A DNA stretch of 64,000 bases from Aneurinibacillus aneurinilyticus ATCC 12856 (lineage in GTDB: Bacteria > Bacillota > Bacilli > Aneurinibacillales > Aneurinibacillaceae): positions 13,796 through 77,795 of the forward strand of contig NZ_KE952827.1 in NCBI RefSeq assembly GCF_000466385.1, in the 5' to 3' direction. Position 1 is the stretch's first letter. Each line of letters starts with the position of its first letter. Positions 1 through 8,457 of the stretch are shown piece after piece. The translations under genes were made by a program, and so were the position numbers. The notes under the pieces were generated by a model, which had not been told where the DNA came from, made no database searches, and worked only from the letters and a program-made list of their open reading frames with translations.

Positions 1-23
1 TGACGATCCACTCTGGATCATAC

Positions 24-44
24 TGGATAATCAATACCCTTGAT
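24..44. repeat. Copy of an intergenic palindromic repeat, cut by the window start
   Basis: TGGATAATCAA-Y-ACCCTTGAT matches 20 of 21 bases at 43108-43128. There it forms the right half of a 12-bp perfect inverted repeat. The window opens with TGA, which fits the end of the missing left arm. Confidence 0.5.
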
Positions 45-45
45 T

Positions 46-177
46 TTACAATTTATTTTTTTTGGCAAACTGGTTATCCATCCAAACAGCACACTTCCAA
101 ATGAGAACTGCACTAACAATTAAGGCTACACCAATAATTATCAATTGAATCGGATGCTCTGTAATCTTTAATCTCAT
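46..177 (-). CDS. Small single-pass membrane protein, 43 aa
   Basis: This short ORF has a strong Shine-Dalgarno, GGAGG eight bases before the ATG. The product has a charged N-terminus (MRLKITEHP), one hydrophobic segment of about 20 residues (IIIGVALIVSAVLI) and a basic C-terminal tail ending KKNKL, so it is probably a single-pass membrane peptide. I do not recognise the family. It lies 3' of the MFS gene on the same strand, after a 120-base gap. The clear SD and the TM segment support it as a real gene; its function is unknown. Confidence 0.55.
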   Translation of the reverse strand: MRLKITEHPIQLIIIGVALIVSAVLIWKCAVWMDNQFAKKNKL

Positions 178-297
178 GAGGCTTACCTCCTTGATTAAAG
201 CCTTTCCTTTATAATTAAGAACTAACCCTGTTTTACCATGCTATTATAGCAAAAGTATAACGGTATCCTCCTCTGCAAAGCGTAATATGCTTAGCTT

Positions 298-1548
298 CTA
301 TCTAACTCGTTCTTTTTTAGATACAAGGATTGAGAAAACGCTTCCTTTTACAGGCGGTTTGCCCGGAGGCTTAATCGCAAACAGTGAAAGAATCGCGGCA
401 ACTATACACACTACAGTAACTGAAAAGAATAATGTTTTATGGGAAAATTTTATTAAAAAGGCAAAGACGGGCGGTCCAAGCGCTACACCGATAAACCGTG
501 CACTATTATATAAAGAAGTAATGGTTCCCCGTTCTTCTTCCCCAAACCCTTGTGTAATTAAAGCATCGAGGCTAGGAAGCGCTGCGCCTATTCCAATCCC
601 GCTTAAAGAAAGCGCAAAGATCAAGATGTAGACGCTATTGGAGAAGCTTATCCAGAGTATACTCCCGGATAAGAGCAACATCCCTGAAAACGCAATCCAT
701 TTCATTATTGTTTTATTCTCGCCGATAATTTTTCCCGTAATGTAAGACGTAATACATAGTGCTGCTAAAGGGATGGCCAGAATCAGCCCCTTCATTACTC
801 CTTCAATTTTGTACTGACTTTCTAATATAGATGATAAATGAAAAAGAACGCCAAACAAAACAAACATCGAAATACAGCCAATGGAAAAAATGGCGTACAA
901 CCAACGTCCTTCAGTTTTAAAAATATATGCAATAGATGCTTTAAAGGCTTTAAAATCCTTGGGCTCTTTTTTCTCTTTTGGTGTTTTCACAAAAAAAGCT
1001 ACGAGCAATGCAGAAATCAAGCAGAAAACAAGCGTAGCAAAAAAGGGGACATACCATAGGAGTGATGCTAAGAAAGCCCCTAAAACGGGACTTAATACTT
1101 TACCAAACGTATTGGATGTTTCAATAAATCCAAGTCCTGCACTTACTTCACTCTTGCTTCGGAACATATCTCCGATAAGCGGCATGACGATAGGAAAAGC
1201 ACCTGCCGCGCCTATTCCCTGCAGTAAACGGCCTACAAGAATCATGAAATAAGGATGGGACATTTTCCAGGCCGCCCATCCTGACAAAAGACCTCCCAGA
1301 CCAGCAATAATTAAACCGGGAATAATAATTACTTTTCGTCCCATTCTATCGGAAAGAAACCCTGCTATTGGAATGAAAAGAATAGCTACTACAGAATAAA
1401 CAGTAATAATCATGCTGGCCTGCAATGGAGAAATCGCCAATTTTTTCTCCATAATAGGCAGGACGGGAATGAGCATCGAATTCCCCAATGTCATGACAAG
1501 CGGAATGGATGCAATAGAAATTAAATCCCATGTTTTTTTATCGTCCAT
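298..1548 (-). CDS. MFS efflux transporter (YmfD/bacillibactin-exporter-like)
   Basis: The 416-residue protein is a major facilitator superfamily transporter of typical length. It has about 12 hydrophobic segments and the loop-2/3 signature GFLSDRMGRK at about residues 62-71, which marks the DHA1 drug:proton antiporter type. A second signature is GRLLQGIGAAGAFP. It starts at an ATG after CAGGAG. The product should sit in the cytoplasmic membrane and export a small molecule by proton antiport. It resembles B. subtilis YmfD, but the substrate cannot be read from sequence. It is not in an obvious operon. The basic C-terminus (SKKERVR) is ordinary. Family assignment is safe; substrate is unknown. 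Confidence 0.85.
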   Translation of the reverse strand: MDDKKTWDLISIASIPLVMTLGNSMLIPVLPIMEKKLAISPLQASMIITVYSVVAILFIPIAGFLSDRMGRKVIIIPGLIIAGLGGLLSGWAAWKMSHPYFMILVGRLLQGIGAAGAFPIVMPLIGDMFRSKSEVSAGLGFIETSNTFGKVLSPVLGAFLASLLWYVPFFATLVFCLISALLVAFFVKTPKEKKEPKDFKAFKASIAYIFKTEGRWLYAIFSIGCISMFVLFGVLFHLSSILESQYKIEGVMKGLILAIPLAALCITSYITGKIIGENKTIMKWIAFSGMLLLSGSILWISFSNSVYILIFALSLSGIGIGAALPSLDALITQGFGEEERGTITSLYNSARFIGVALGPPVFAFLIKFSHKTLFFSVTVVCIVAAILSLFAIKPPGKPPVKGSVFSILVSKKERVR

Positions 1549-1591
1549 GATATTCTCCTGCTATCCTTTTATGAATTCTAACCATCCGCAC

Positions 1592-1777
1592 TTACTGCCA
1601 GTACAAAAATTGATAATCGTTTTCTCGACTTGTTGCTTCCTCGTCTGTTTGGATATCTACGCTTGCAGTAAGACTTAATGGTTCAGCATTCATTCGTTCG
1701 TTTATATATTGATTTTTATCCTGAGCAAATTGATTTGTAAGAAGAGACGCAGTTTTTGTTTTTTGCTTTTTCTCCAT
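1592..1777 (-). CDS. Small hydrophilic protein of unknown function, 61 aa
   Basis: A 61-residue ORF on the same strand as the MFS gene, 43 bases upstream of it. The product starts MEKKQKTKTASLL and is polar and rich in N, Q, E and T. It has no cysteine and no membrane segment, and ends YQFLYWQ. A GGGTGG ribosome-binding sequence lies about 10 bases before the ATG. Composition is reminiscent of small spore or coat-associated proteins, but I recognise no family and claim none. It could be translated from the same mRNA as the transporter. Confidence 0.5.
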   Translation of the reverse strand: MEKKQKTKTASLLTNQFAQDKNQYINERMNAEPLSLTASVDIQTDEEATSRENDYQFLYWQ

Positions 1778-1880
1778 TAGTCATCGCCACCCTTTCTGTA
1801 TTAGGATTCCACAGTTAGAAAATTTAATGCCTATATGATGTTTTGCTTTTTTCATGGCTGTTCACCTTTTCTGACACAAG

Positions 1881-1910
1881 AAAGCCTCCCACTCATATTG
1901 GGAGGCTTTT
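1881..1910. terminator. Strong hairpin, probable terminator
   Basis: AAGCCTCCCA / TGGGAGGCTT is a perfect 10-bp stem with a 7-base loop, followed by TTTT on the plus strand and TTTCTT on the minus strand. No convincing gene ends at it on either side, so what it terminates is unclear. Confidence 0.5.
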
Positions 1911-2213
1911 GGCCCTGCTTGCTTTTCGGATTAATAATATGTTGGGTATGGATGCAGTTACGCCCGCACCAGTTTTTTGTTATACTGCTCATTTATAATT
2001 CATACAATAAAACAACAAGTATTAATGAAAAACGGGTTGAATATTATGTCTCAAGAGTGTTGATTATTTCTTTCTAAAGCGTTAAGAAAAGAGCATTTGC
2101 TGAGAGCGCAATACCAGGAAATACAGCTTTCCCCAGCCGAACTTCCCCTGATTGGTCAACCTTTCACTCTTATCGCTTTTTATTTATCACTATTTGTAAG
2201 GAGTGATCTGGTT

Positions 2214-2891
2214 ATGTACGCAAATAAAAAAGACCAAAGTATAGGGTTACTGTTAAAAGCATTGCTAAAAGAGCGCTCATTGTCTATGCGTAAGCTCAGT
2301 GCACTTACAGGAATCGACACAGCCACTATTTCACGAATTGCAAACGACAAACAGCAGGCAAAACCTGAGCACCTGCAACAATTCGCTCATCACCTTGGTG
2401 TCCCTGCATATAAATTATTTAAAGCTGCAGGCTTTAATTTCGAAATGCAACCAGAACAGCAACACTCAGATATTCATGCTTCAGTGGATACGATTCAAGA
2501 AATTCTTGCATCTTCCAATTTATTTGATCAACAGTATACAACAGAACGGGTTCAGCAAGAATTGACCAAATACGAGAAGTATGCGTTGACCGAGGAAGGC
2601 AAACGCATTATCATGGAAGAATTTCAAGCAAAAGTCGATCAAGTAAGCGGCGCTGGACCGTTTATCGATCAACTGAAGCTTATGCATAAACTTTTTTGCA
2701 AGAATAAAATGACACTAGAAGAACGCTCTATAATAGGAAGTGCATTATTGTACTTTGTCTTATCTGCGGACATTATACCCGATTATGTTTTTCCGTTTGG
2801 CTATCTTGATGATGCCATCGCCGTCCAACTTGTATTAAATCGACTTCCACAAATAAAAGCTACTGCTCAGCAAGGTGATAATCAGTTATAA
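2214..2891 (+). CDS. HTH (XRE-type) regulator with C-terminal DUF1232 (YkvA-like) domain
   Basis: The start is the ATG at 2214, because AAGGAG lies 10 bases upstream and the conserved protein begins MYANKKDQS; the frame is open further upstream. Residues about 10-65 form a Cro/C1-type helix-turn-helix (SMRKLSALTGID...ISRIANDKQQ). The C-terminal part (about 165-215) contains the DUF1232/YkvA signature SADIIPDYVFPFGYLDD, a short amphipathic, membrane-associating module. The family therefore joins DNA binding to a membrane-linked domain; its target is unknown. The gene is monocistronic and converges on the signal peptidase gene. Confidence 0.8.
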   Translation: MYANKKDQSIGLLLKALLKERSLSMRKLSALTGIDTATISRIANDKQQAKPEHLQQFAHHLGVPAYKLFKAAGFNFEMQPEQQHSDIHASVDTIQEILASSNLFDQQYTTERVQQELTKYEKYALTEEGKRIIMEEFQAKVDQVSGAGPFIDQLKLMHKLFCKNKMTLEERSIIGSALLYFVLSADIIPDYVFPFGYLDDAIAVQLVLNRLPQIKATAQQGDNQL

Positions 2892-2929
2892 GAAAGGAGA
2901 GCATGGAATCACGCCCGCTCTCCCTTCTT
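2890..2929. terminator. Hairpin between convergent genes
   Basis: AAGAAAGGAGAGC pairs with GCTCTCCCTTCTT (12 of 13 bases) across a 14-base loop, between the HTH gene and the convergent signal peptidase gene. The minus side runs into TTTCTTATA, so it probably serves the signal peptidase mRNA as well. Confidence 0.5.
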
Positions 2930-2973
2930 GCTACACCATATAACAGCCAGCTTCAGTGTCTGATACTGCGTTG

Positions 2974-3528
2974 TTATGGCCATTTCTTAATACCCATCAA
3001 ATGATCAAGAGGAATAAAACCAATGTTTCTACTATCATTGCTATTATTTCGATTATCCCCCATCACAAAAATATGGTTATCTGGAACAACCCATTTTCTA
3101 TCTGACTCAAAATCCATGGTTTCTTTAATATAAGGCTCCTGTATTGCCTCTCCATTTCGGTACACCTTGTGATCTTTAAATTCTAATACGTCTCCTGGCT
3201 TACCAATCACTCTTTTTACATAAAAGATTTCTTCGTTTGTATTCCCGTTTATAAGTTGAAAAAACGGATGCTCTACGATGTTATCTTTAAAAGTACGCTC
3301 CCTGTTAACACGACTGTCAATAACAACGATATCACCGTAGTCGGGAAGGTTGGAAAAGGTATGCGATAGTTTTGAAACATATATTCGCTCCTGATCATGC
3401 AGAGTAGGATCCATGGAATGCCCTTCCACCTTATAAGGTTGAAAAACAAAGATGCTAATAAATATGGATAAGATGAAGCCAATCCCAATTGGCCCCATCC
3501 AGCTTCTAAGCTCTTTTACAACTTTCAT
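2974..3528 (-). CDS. sipS: Signal peptidase I
   Basis: A type I signal peptidase of 184 aa. It cleaves signal peptides from secreted proteins at the outer face of the membrane. One N-terminal TM segment (about 14-30) anchors it. The catalytic serine is in GHSMDPT (Ser38), the general-base lysine in YVKRVIGKPGD (Lys105), and the C-terminal box E signature is MGDNRNNSNDSR. I place the start at the internal ATG (MKVVKELRS), preceded by GGGAGG; the longer frame adds 11 non-conserved residues. The Ser-Lys distance is about 67 residues, longer than in B. subtilis SipS, because of an insertion around NRERTFKDNIVEHPFF. The symbol marks the family; which paralogue it is cannot be told. Confidence 0.9.
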   Translation of the reverse strand: MKVVKELRSWMGPIGIGFILSIFISIFVFQPYKVEGHSMDPTLHDQERIYVSKLSHTFSNLPDYGDIVVIDSRVNRERTFKDNIVEHPFFQLINGNTNEEIFYVKRVIGKPGDVLEFKDHKVYRNGEAIQEPYIKETMDFESDRKWVVPDNHIFVMGDNRNNSNDSRNIGFIPLDHLMGIKKWP

Positions 3529-3630
3529 AAAGACGGATGCCTCCCTTATTTCGATAAACATATTCTACCATATATTTGAACTGCCCCCACTTACCTGACG
3601 GTTGAAGCAGGAGATTTAGGAAAAAGAGGA

Positions 3631-3660
3631 ATGTGTCGATTTATCCAATCAGATGTATAT
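3631..3660. repeat. 30-bp dispersed repeat, copy 1
   Basis: ATGTGTCGATTTATC followed by C/A-AATC-A/G-GATGTATAT matches 28 of 30 bases at 42144-42173. This copy lies in the 112-base gap downstream of mutL. No coding role is seen. Confidence 0.55.
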
Positions 3661-3673
3661 GTGTGCCCAATGC

Positions 3674-5671
3674 CTACATCACTCTTTTGAACATCTTCTC
3701 AATATCGTATGTTGAGAAATGAATAATAATCGGACGACCATGCGGGCACGTAAACGGACTGCTCGTCCGACGCAATCGCTCAATAAGAGCCTCTATCTCG
3801 GCATGGTTCAAGTAACGGTTTGCCTTGATAGCGGCCTTGCACGACATCGTAATGGCAGCCGCTTCGCGCAGCTTCACCACATCGATTCCTTTCTTCGACG
3901 TGAGGACCATATCTACCATTTCCCGTAGAATTCCCTCTTCTTCCCCCCGTGGCAGCCAGCGCGGATGGGAGCGAATAATATAACTGTTCGTTCCAAACGG
4001 TTCCATATGCACACCTACACGTTCAAACCATTCACGCCCTTCATCTACTGCAGCTGCTTCAGCTGCTGTCAGCTCCAGCGTAATCGGGATAAGCAGTTCC
4101 TGACTCTCTATGGCTTCTTCGTGCAGTTTGTTAAGAAAGTATTCATAAAAAATGCGCTCCTGTGCGGCATGCTGGTCAATCATGAACATTCCATCCTGAT
4201 TCTGTGCCAAAATATATGTGCCATGCAATTGACCGAGTGCATACATCTCCGGCACGCGCAAATTACGAGCTTCCTCTTTCCTCTCGTAACCCGCTGGGTC
4301 TTGCTCCTCATGCTCGACTGATGATGAAACTTGTGGCGCTGTAGCAGGTTCATCCATTGTGCTTGCCGTTTCCTGATGCTCTGCGACATAGTCTGAGCCC
4401 GGTTCTGTATGATATAGGCTCGCCTCTGCCTCCTTCTCCTCTTGCTCTAAGCTAGAAGCGGAAAAATCGGGCAGCTCCCACCGGTTTCCTGTTTCCGTAG
4501 CCCCAACGCTATCTTCTTTTTGCCCTTCTGCTCGTTCTGTCCTCCATTCCGGATCAGGTGCAGAAACCAAGCGTTTTTCTTCTTTATCCGGTACGAATAG
4601 CGTCCAATCCATAGATGCCTGATATTCATTGTTCTTCGGACGTGGACCAGCCGACTCATTCCGGCCTGGTTCCGGAATGAGTCGCTGACCGCTCCACACC
4701 TGCTTGACTTCTCGCTCCACGAACGCATACAGCTCCTGGTCTTTGCTGAAACGGACCTCAAGTTTGGCCGGGTGCACATTCACATCAACCAGCGTCGGCT
4801 CCATCTCAAGCGAAAGCACCGCAATCGGATATCTGTTAATCGGCAACAAGGTATGGTAACCGCGTAGAATCGCATTCGTCAGTCCCATGCTTCGTATATA
4901 GCGTCCATTAATCAATGTCGAAATGTATGAGCGACTTGCCCGGGTGATTTCCGGTTTGGCAAGATACCCGGACAATCTGAAATCAAGCGATTCCGCTTCG
5001 ATCTGAACCATGCTGCGAGCAAGATTCATACCGTACACTGCCGCAATGACATGAAGCAGTTGGCCGTCTCCTGATGTACGCAATAATTGCTTCTGATTAT
5101 GTGTAAGCAGAAATGCAATATTCGGATGTGACAGCGCTAAACGATTCATTACATCAGAAACATGACCGACTTCCGTATGGATGGTTTTCATATACTTCAA
5201 ACGGGCCGGTGTATTGTAGAATAAATCTGATATAACAACCTCAGTGCCGCGGGGGAATGCAACCGGTTCGCAAACTTCTTCTGTCCCTCCCGAAATACGG
5301 ATGCGTGTACCGCCCTGCTCACCCCGGGCCGTACTCTTAATTTCCGTTCGCGAAACAGCCGCAATACTTGGCAATGCTTCACCCCGAAATCCTAGCGTGC
5401 GGATATGAGACAGATCACGCTCCCGTTTCAGCTTGCTGGTAGCATGCCGCTCAAATGCCAAACGGCAATCCGCCTCCACCATGCCACATCCGTTATCTAC
5501 TACGCGAATGGAAGTTAAACCGCCTTCCTCCAAATGCACTTCGATGCGGGTGCTCCCTGCATCAATCGCATTTTCTACCAACTCCTTCACAACAGAGGCC
5601 GGCCGCTCAACCACTTCACCAGCCGCAATCAAATTGGCTAATTGGGTATCCATTACCTGAATGTTTGCCAC
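3674..5671 (-). CDS. mutL: DNA mismatch repair endonuclease MutL
   Basis: MutL, about 665 aa, is the matchmaker and nicking endonuclease of mismatch repair, recruited by MutS. The GHKL ATPase part shows AAGEVVERPASVVKELVENAIDAG and DNGCGM (motifs I-II), then LGFRGEAL (motif III). An acidic variable linker covers about 330-475. The C-terminal endonuclease motif DQHAAQERIFYE and the metal-binding CPHGRP are both present, so the nicking-competent class is predicted. I prefer the GTG start (MANIQVMDTQLAN): AGGAGG lies 8 bases before it but only 2 bases before the ATG six bases upstream. It follows mutS by 24 bases and is surely co-transcribed with it. Confidence 0.95.
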   Translation of the reverse strand: MANIQVMDTQLANLIAAGEVVERPASVVKELVENAIDAGSTRIEVHLEEGGLTSIRVVDNGCGMVEADCRLAFERHATSKLKRERDLSHIRTLGFRGEALPSIAAVSRTEIKSTARGEQGGTRIRISGGTEEVCEPVAFPRGTEVVISDLFYNTPARLKYMKTIHTEVGHVSDVMNRLALSHPNIAFLLTHNQKQLLRTSGDGQLLHVIAAVYGMNLARSMVQIEAESLDFRLSGYLAKPEITRASRSYISTLINGRYIRSMGLTNAILRGYHTLLPINRYPIAVLSLEMEPTLVDVNVHPAKLEVRFSKDQELYAFVEREVKQVWSGQRLIPEPGRNESAGPRPKNNEYQASMDWTLFVPDKEEKRLVSAPDPEWRTERAEGQKEDSVGATETGNRWELPDFSASSLEQEEKEAEASLYHTEPGSDYVAEHQETASTMDEPATAPQVSSSVEHEEQDPAGYERKEEARNLRVPEMYALGQLHGTYILAQNQDGMFMIDQHAAQERIFYEYFLNKLHEEAIESQELLIPITLELTAAEAAAVDEGREWFERVGVHMEPFGTNSYIIRSHPRWLPRGEEEGILREMVDMVLTSKKGIDVVKLREAAAITMSCKAAIKANRYLNHAEIEALIERLRRTSSPFTCPHGRPIIIHFSTYDIEKMFKRVM

Positions 5672-5695
5672 GGACATCCCCTCCTCGCTTATCCG

Positions 5696-8416
5696 TTACA
5701 TATGTTGCTTTAACTCAAACAAAAAGTTCATCGCCTGCATCGGCGTCATATTCAATAAGTCCGCTTCACGCAATTTTTTCAGAGCCTTTTCTTCCGTCTT
5801 GTTTACTCCAGGTCTGTCAGCCTTTTTCTCCTGAACAGACCGTACCGGTTCACCAAAAAGGTTAAGCTGTTCGACTTCTTCCACTACCTCGACTGCACCA
5901 ACCGATACAGGCTCCCGTACAAGAGTAATCTGGGGTTCCGCTACCGGAGCATTCTCCTTTAGCCGGTGCAGTTCTCCATCCTCTGACACAACCTCCCGGG
6001 CGACTGCCCCTTCATATTCATCCAGCAACTGATTGGCCCGTTCAATGATGCGTGAAGGCAGCCCTGCAATTTGAGCGCAATAAATACCGTAGCTCTTGTC
6101 CGCTGGACCGTGAACGAGTTTACGCAGGAAAATAACATTGTCCTCTGTTTCATTAACGGCCATATGGAAGTTTTTCAGGCGGTCAAGCGTCGCTTCAAGA
6201 TGCGACAATTCATGATAATGCGTGGAGACAAGCGTCTTACAGCCAATATCATTATGCAGGTACTCAATAACAGCTTGTGCGATGGACATTCCTTCCGAAG
6301 TGGAAGTGCCTCGGCCCAGTTCATCAATGATGACGAGGCTGCGTTCACCCGCATTTGACAGCGTAACTTCAATCTCTTTCATTTCAACCATAAATGTACT
6401 CTGACCGCCTACCAAATCATCTGCTGCCCCAATCCGGGTAAAGATGCGATCAACCGGTGTTACCTGCACGAATTCTGCCGGTACGAAGCTGCCTATCTGC
6501 GCCATAATGACAATTAGCGCCACCTGACGCATATATGTGCTTTTCCCGGCCATGTTCGGACCGGTAATCAACAAAATTTGCTGCTCGGTACCAAGTTCAG
6601 TGTCATTCGGCACAAAGGGCTCGCCACGCAGCACTGCTTCTACAACTGGATGGCGGCCATCCCGAATTACAAGCGGCCCATCTACCAGTATTTCCGGCTT
6701 CACATAGCGGTTATCCTGAGCCACAGTGGCAAACGATTGGAGTACGTCTACCGTTGCTACCTGCACAGCCAATGTTTGCAATCGTTTCACCTGATGTGCA
6801 ATTCTTTCCCTAATTTCTACAAACAGCTGGTATTCCAATTCGGAGCGTTTCTCTTCCGCCTCCAGAATGAGCGCTTCCTTTTCTTTCAGCTCCGGTGTAA
6901 TAAAGCGCTCGGCATTAGCCAATGTTTGCTTGCGCTCATAGCGCCCCTCCGGGAGCGCAGCAAGGTTTGCTTTAGTAACTTCAATATAATAACCGAATAC
7001 TTTGTTGTATCCGACCTTTAGAGAGCGAATGCCCGTCACTTGCCGTTCCTGCTGTTCCAATCCGGCAATCCATTGTTTACCTTCACGGCTGGCTGTGCGC
7101 AGCTTGTCCAAATAATCATGATAACCTTCTTTAATTAACCCGCCTTCTTTGATAACAATCGGCGGGTCGTCAACAATACCCGTATCAATCATATTAATAA
7201 TATCCGGACAATGGTCTAGCCGGCCTGCCACATCTCGCAATGCTTCCGAGCTGCCAGCCAGCTCACGGAGCGTGCGTTTAAGCATCGGTATTGACTGTAG
7301 CGAGGATTTCAGCTGGACTAAATCCCTTGGGCTTGCTGTACCGTATGCAATACGTCCGGCCAAACGTTCCAAGTCATATACTTCTTTTAGACTGGTGCGC
7401 AGTTCATCTCGTGCCAGCCACCCATCCAGAAGCGCTTGTACTGCTTCCTGACGGCGTTCAATCTCTGCTTTGCTAAGAAGCGGCTTGTCAATCCAGCGAC
7501 GCAGAAGCCTTCCGCCCATAGCAGTCACCGTCTGATCCAGCAGCCATAGCAGTGAACCTTTCTTCGACTTCTCTCGAATAGTCTCTACCAGTTCAAGATT
7601 GCGTCGTGTAAATTGATCGAGTACCATAAAAGCAGCTGCTTCATACAGATTCACCCGATGCAAATGATCGAGTGAACGCTTTTGGGTCTCTTTTAGATAC
7701 GACAGTAGGCCGCGGGACGCCGCAAGCATTGCCGGCGTGCTTTCCCGTCCACACTTCACATCGCTGAACAAGGCGGCAAACCCTGCTTGTGTGTCCTCCT
7801 TCATATCCATATCTACGGAACGCTTTGTTACAACGATAGAGTACAAGGCCAACTGTTCGGATAGCTCTTCGTCCTCCAGCGTTTCTTCTCCGGTAAGTAG
7901 CACAAGTTCTGATGGGCGATACTGCATAATCTCATCGAACAGTTGCGATTGGGTCGGCACTTCCGTTACATGAAATTCGCCGGTAGAAATATCACATGCA
8001 GCAAGCGCAAACGCCGCATTACACATAAGCGCCGAAAGCAAATAGTTATTTTCCTTATCCTGCAGAAGCTTCCCTTCCATAACCGTGCCTGGTGTAATAA
8101 CGCGGGTTACTTCCCTACGCACTACACCTTTAGCTTGCTTCGGATCTTCCACCTGTTCACAAATCGCAACCTTATAGCCCTTCTCGATTAACTGGGCGAT
8201 GTATGTATCTACCGAATGATGCGGCACACCGCACATCGGAATGCGTTCTTCGCCGCCCCCTTCACGTCCAGTCAGCGTAATTTCCAATTCCCGCGACGCG
8301 GTCAGCGCGTCCTCAAAGAAAAGCTCATAGAAATCGCCCAACCGAAAGAATAAAAAAGCATCCTTGTACTGGGCTTTGATTGCGAGGTATTGCTGAATCA
8401 TGGGGGTATATTTCAT
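5696..8416 (-). CDS. mutS: DNA mismatch repair protein MutS
   Basis: MutS, about 906 aa, recognises mismatches and small loops and recruits MutL. The N-terminal mismatch-binding domain has FFRLGDFYELFFED, with the Phe-X-Glu-type wedge region. The core and lever domains contain FGYYIEVTK. The ABC ATPase domain has Walker A GPNMAGKST and Walker B IIDELGRGTST. The C-terminus is longer than in B. subtilis (858 aa) and ends with a LLNMTPMQAMNFLFELK helix, typical of the MutL/tetramerisation end. I choose the ATG giving MKYTPMIQQYL, with AGGAGAG about 10 bases upstream. An earlier in-frame ATG at 8458 overlaps the stop of the upstream gene (TAATG) but lacks its own SD. Confidence 0.95.
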   Translation of the reverse strand: MKYTPMIQQYLAIKAQYKDAFLFFRLGDFYELFFEDALTASRELEITLTGREGGGEERIPMCGVPHHSVDTYIAQLIEKGYKVAICEQVEDPKQAKGVVRREVTRVITPGTVMEGKLLQDKENNYLLSALMCNAAFALAACDISTGEFHVTEVPTQSQLFDEIMQYRPSELVLLTGEETLEDEELSEQLALYSIVVTKRSVDMDMKEDTQAGFAALFSDVKCGRESTPAMLAASRGLLSYLKETQKRSLDHLHRVNLYEAAAFMVLDQFTRRNLELVETIREKSKKGSLLWLLDQTVTAMGGRLLRRWIDKPLLSKAEIERRQEAVQALLDGWLARDELRTSLKEVYDLERLAGRIAYGTASPRDLVQLKSSLQSIPMLKRTLRELAGSSEALRDVAGRLDHCPDIINMIDTGIVDDPPIVIKEGGLIKEGYHDYLDKLRTASREGKQWIAGLEQQERQVTGIRSLKVGYNKVFGYYIEVTKANLAALPEGRYERKQTLANAERFITPELKEKEALILEAEEKRSELEYQLFVEIRERIAHQVKRLQTLAVQVATVDVLQSFATVAQDNRYVKPEILVDGPLVIRDGRHPVVEAVLRGEPFVPNDTELGTEQQILLITGPNMAGKSTYMRQVALIVIMAQIGSFVPAEFVQVTPVDRIFTRIGAADDLVGGQSTFMVEMKEIEVTLSNAGERSLVIIDELGRGTSTSEGMSIAQAVIEYLHNDIGCKTLVSTHYHELSHLEATLDRLKNFHMAVNETEDNVIFLRKLVHGPADKSYGIYCAQIAGLPSRIIERANQLLDEYEGAVAREVVSEDGELHRLKENAPVAEPQITLVREPVSVGAVEVVEEVEQLNLFGEPVRSVQEKKADRPGVNKTEEKALKKLREADLLNMTPMQAMNFLFELKQHM

Positions 8417-8457
8417 AACGTTTTTTCTCTCCTGTACTGGCATTTTCTCTTCTATCA

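Noticed and set aside
1876-2009. Minus-strand ORF reading MSSITKNWCGRNC in the same gap
   Set aside because: No SD and it also spans the hairpin; composition is not protein-like.
1835-2077. 80-codon plus-strand ORF between the small gene and the HTH gene
   Set aside because: It runs through the strong hairpin at 1881-1910, has no SD and a hydrophobic, low-complexity product.
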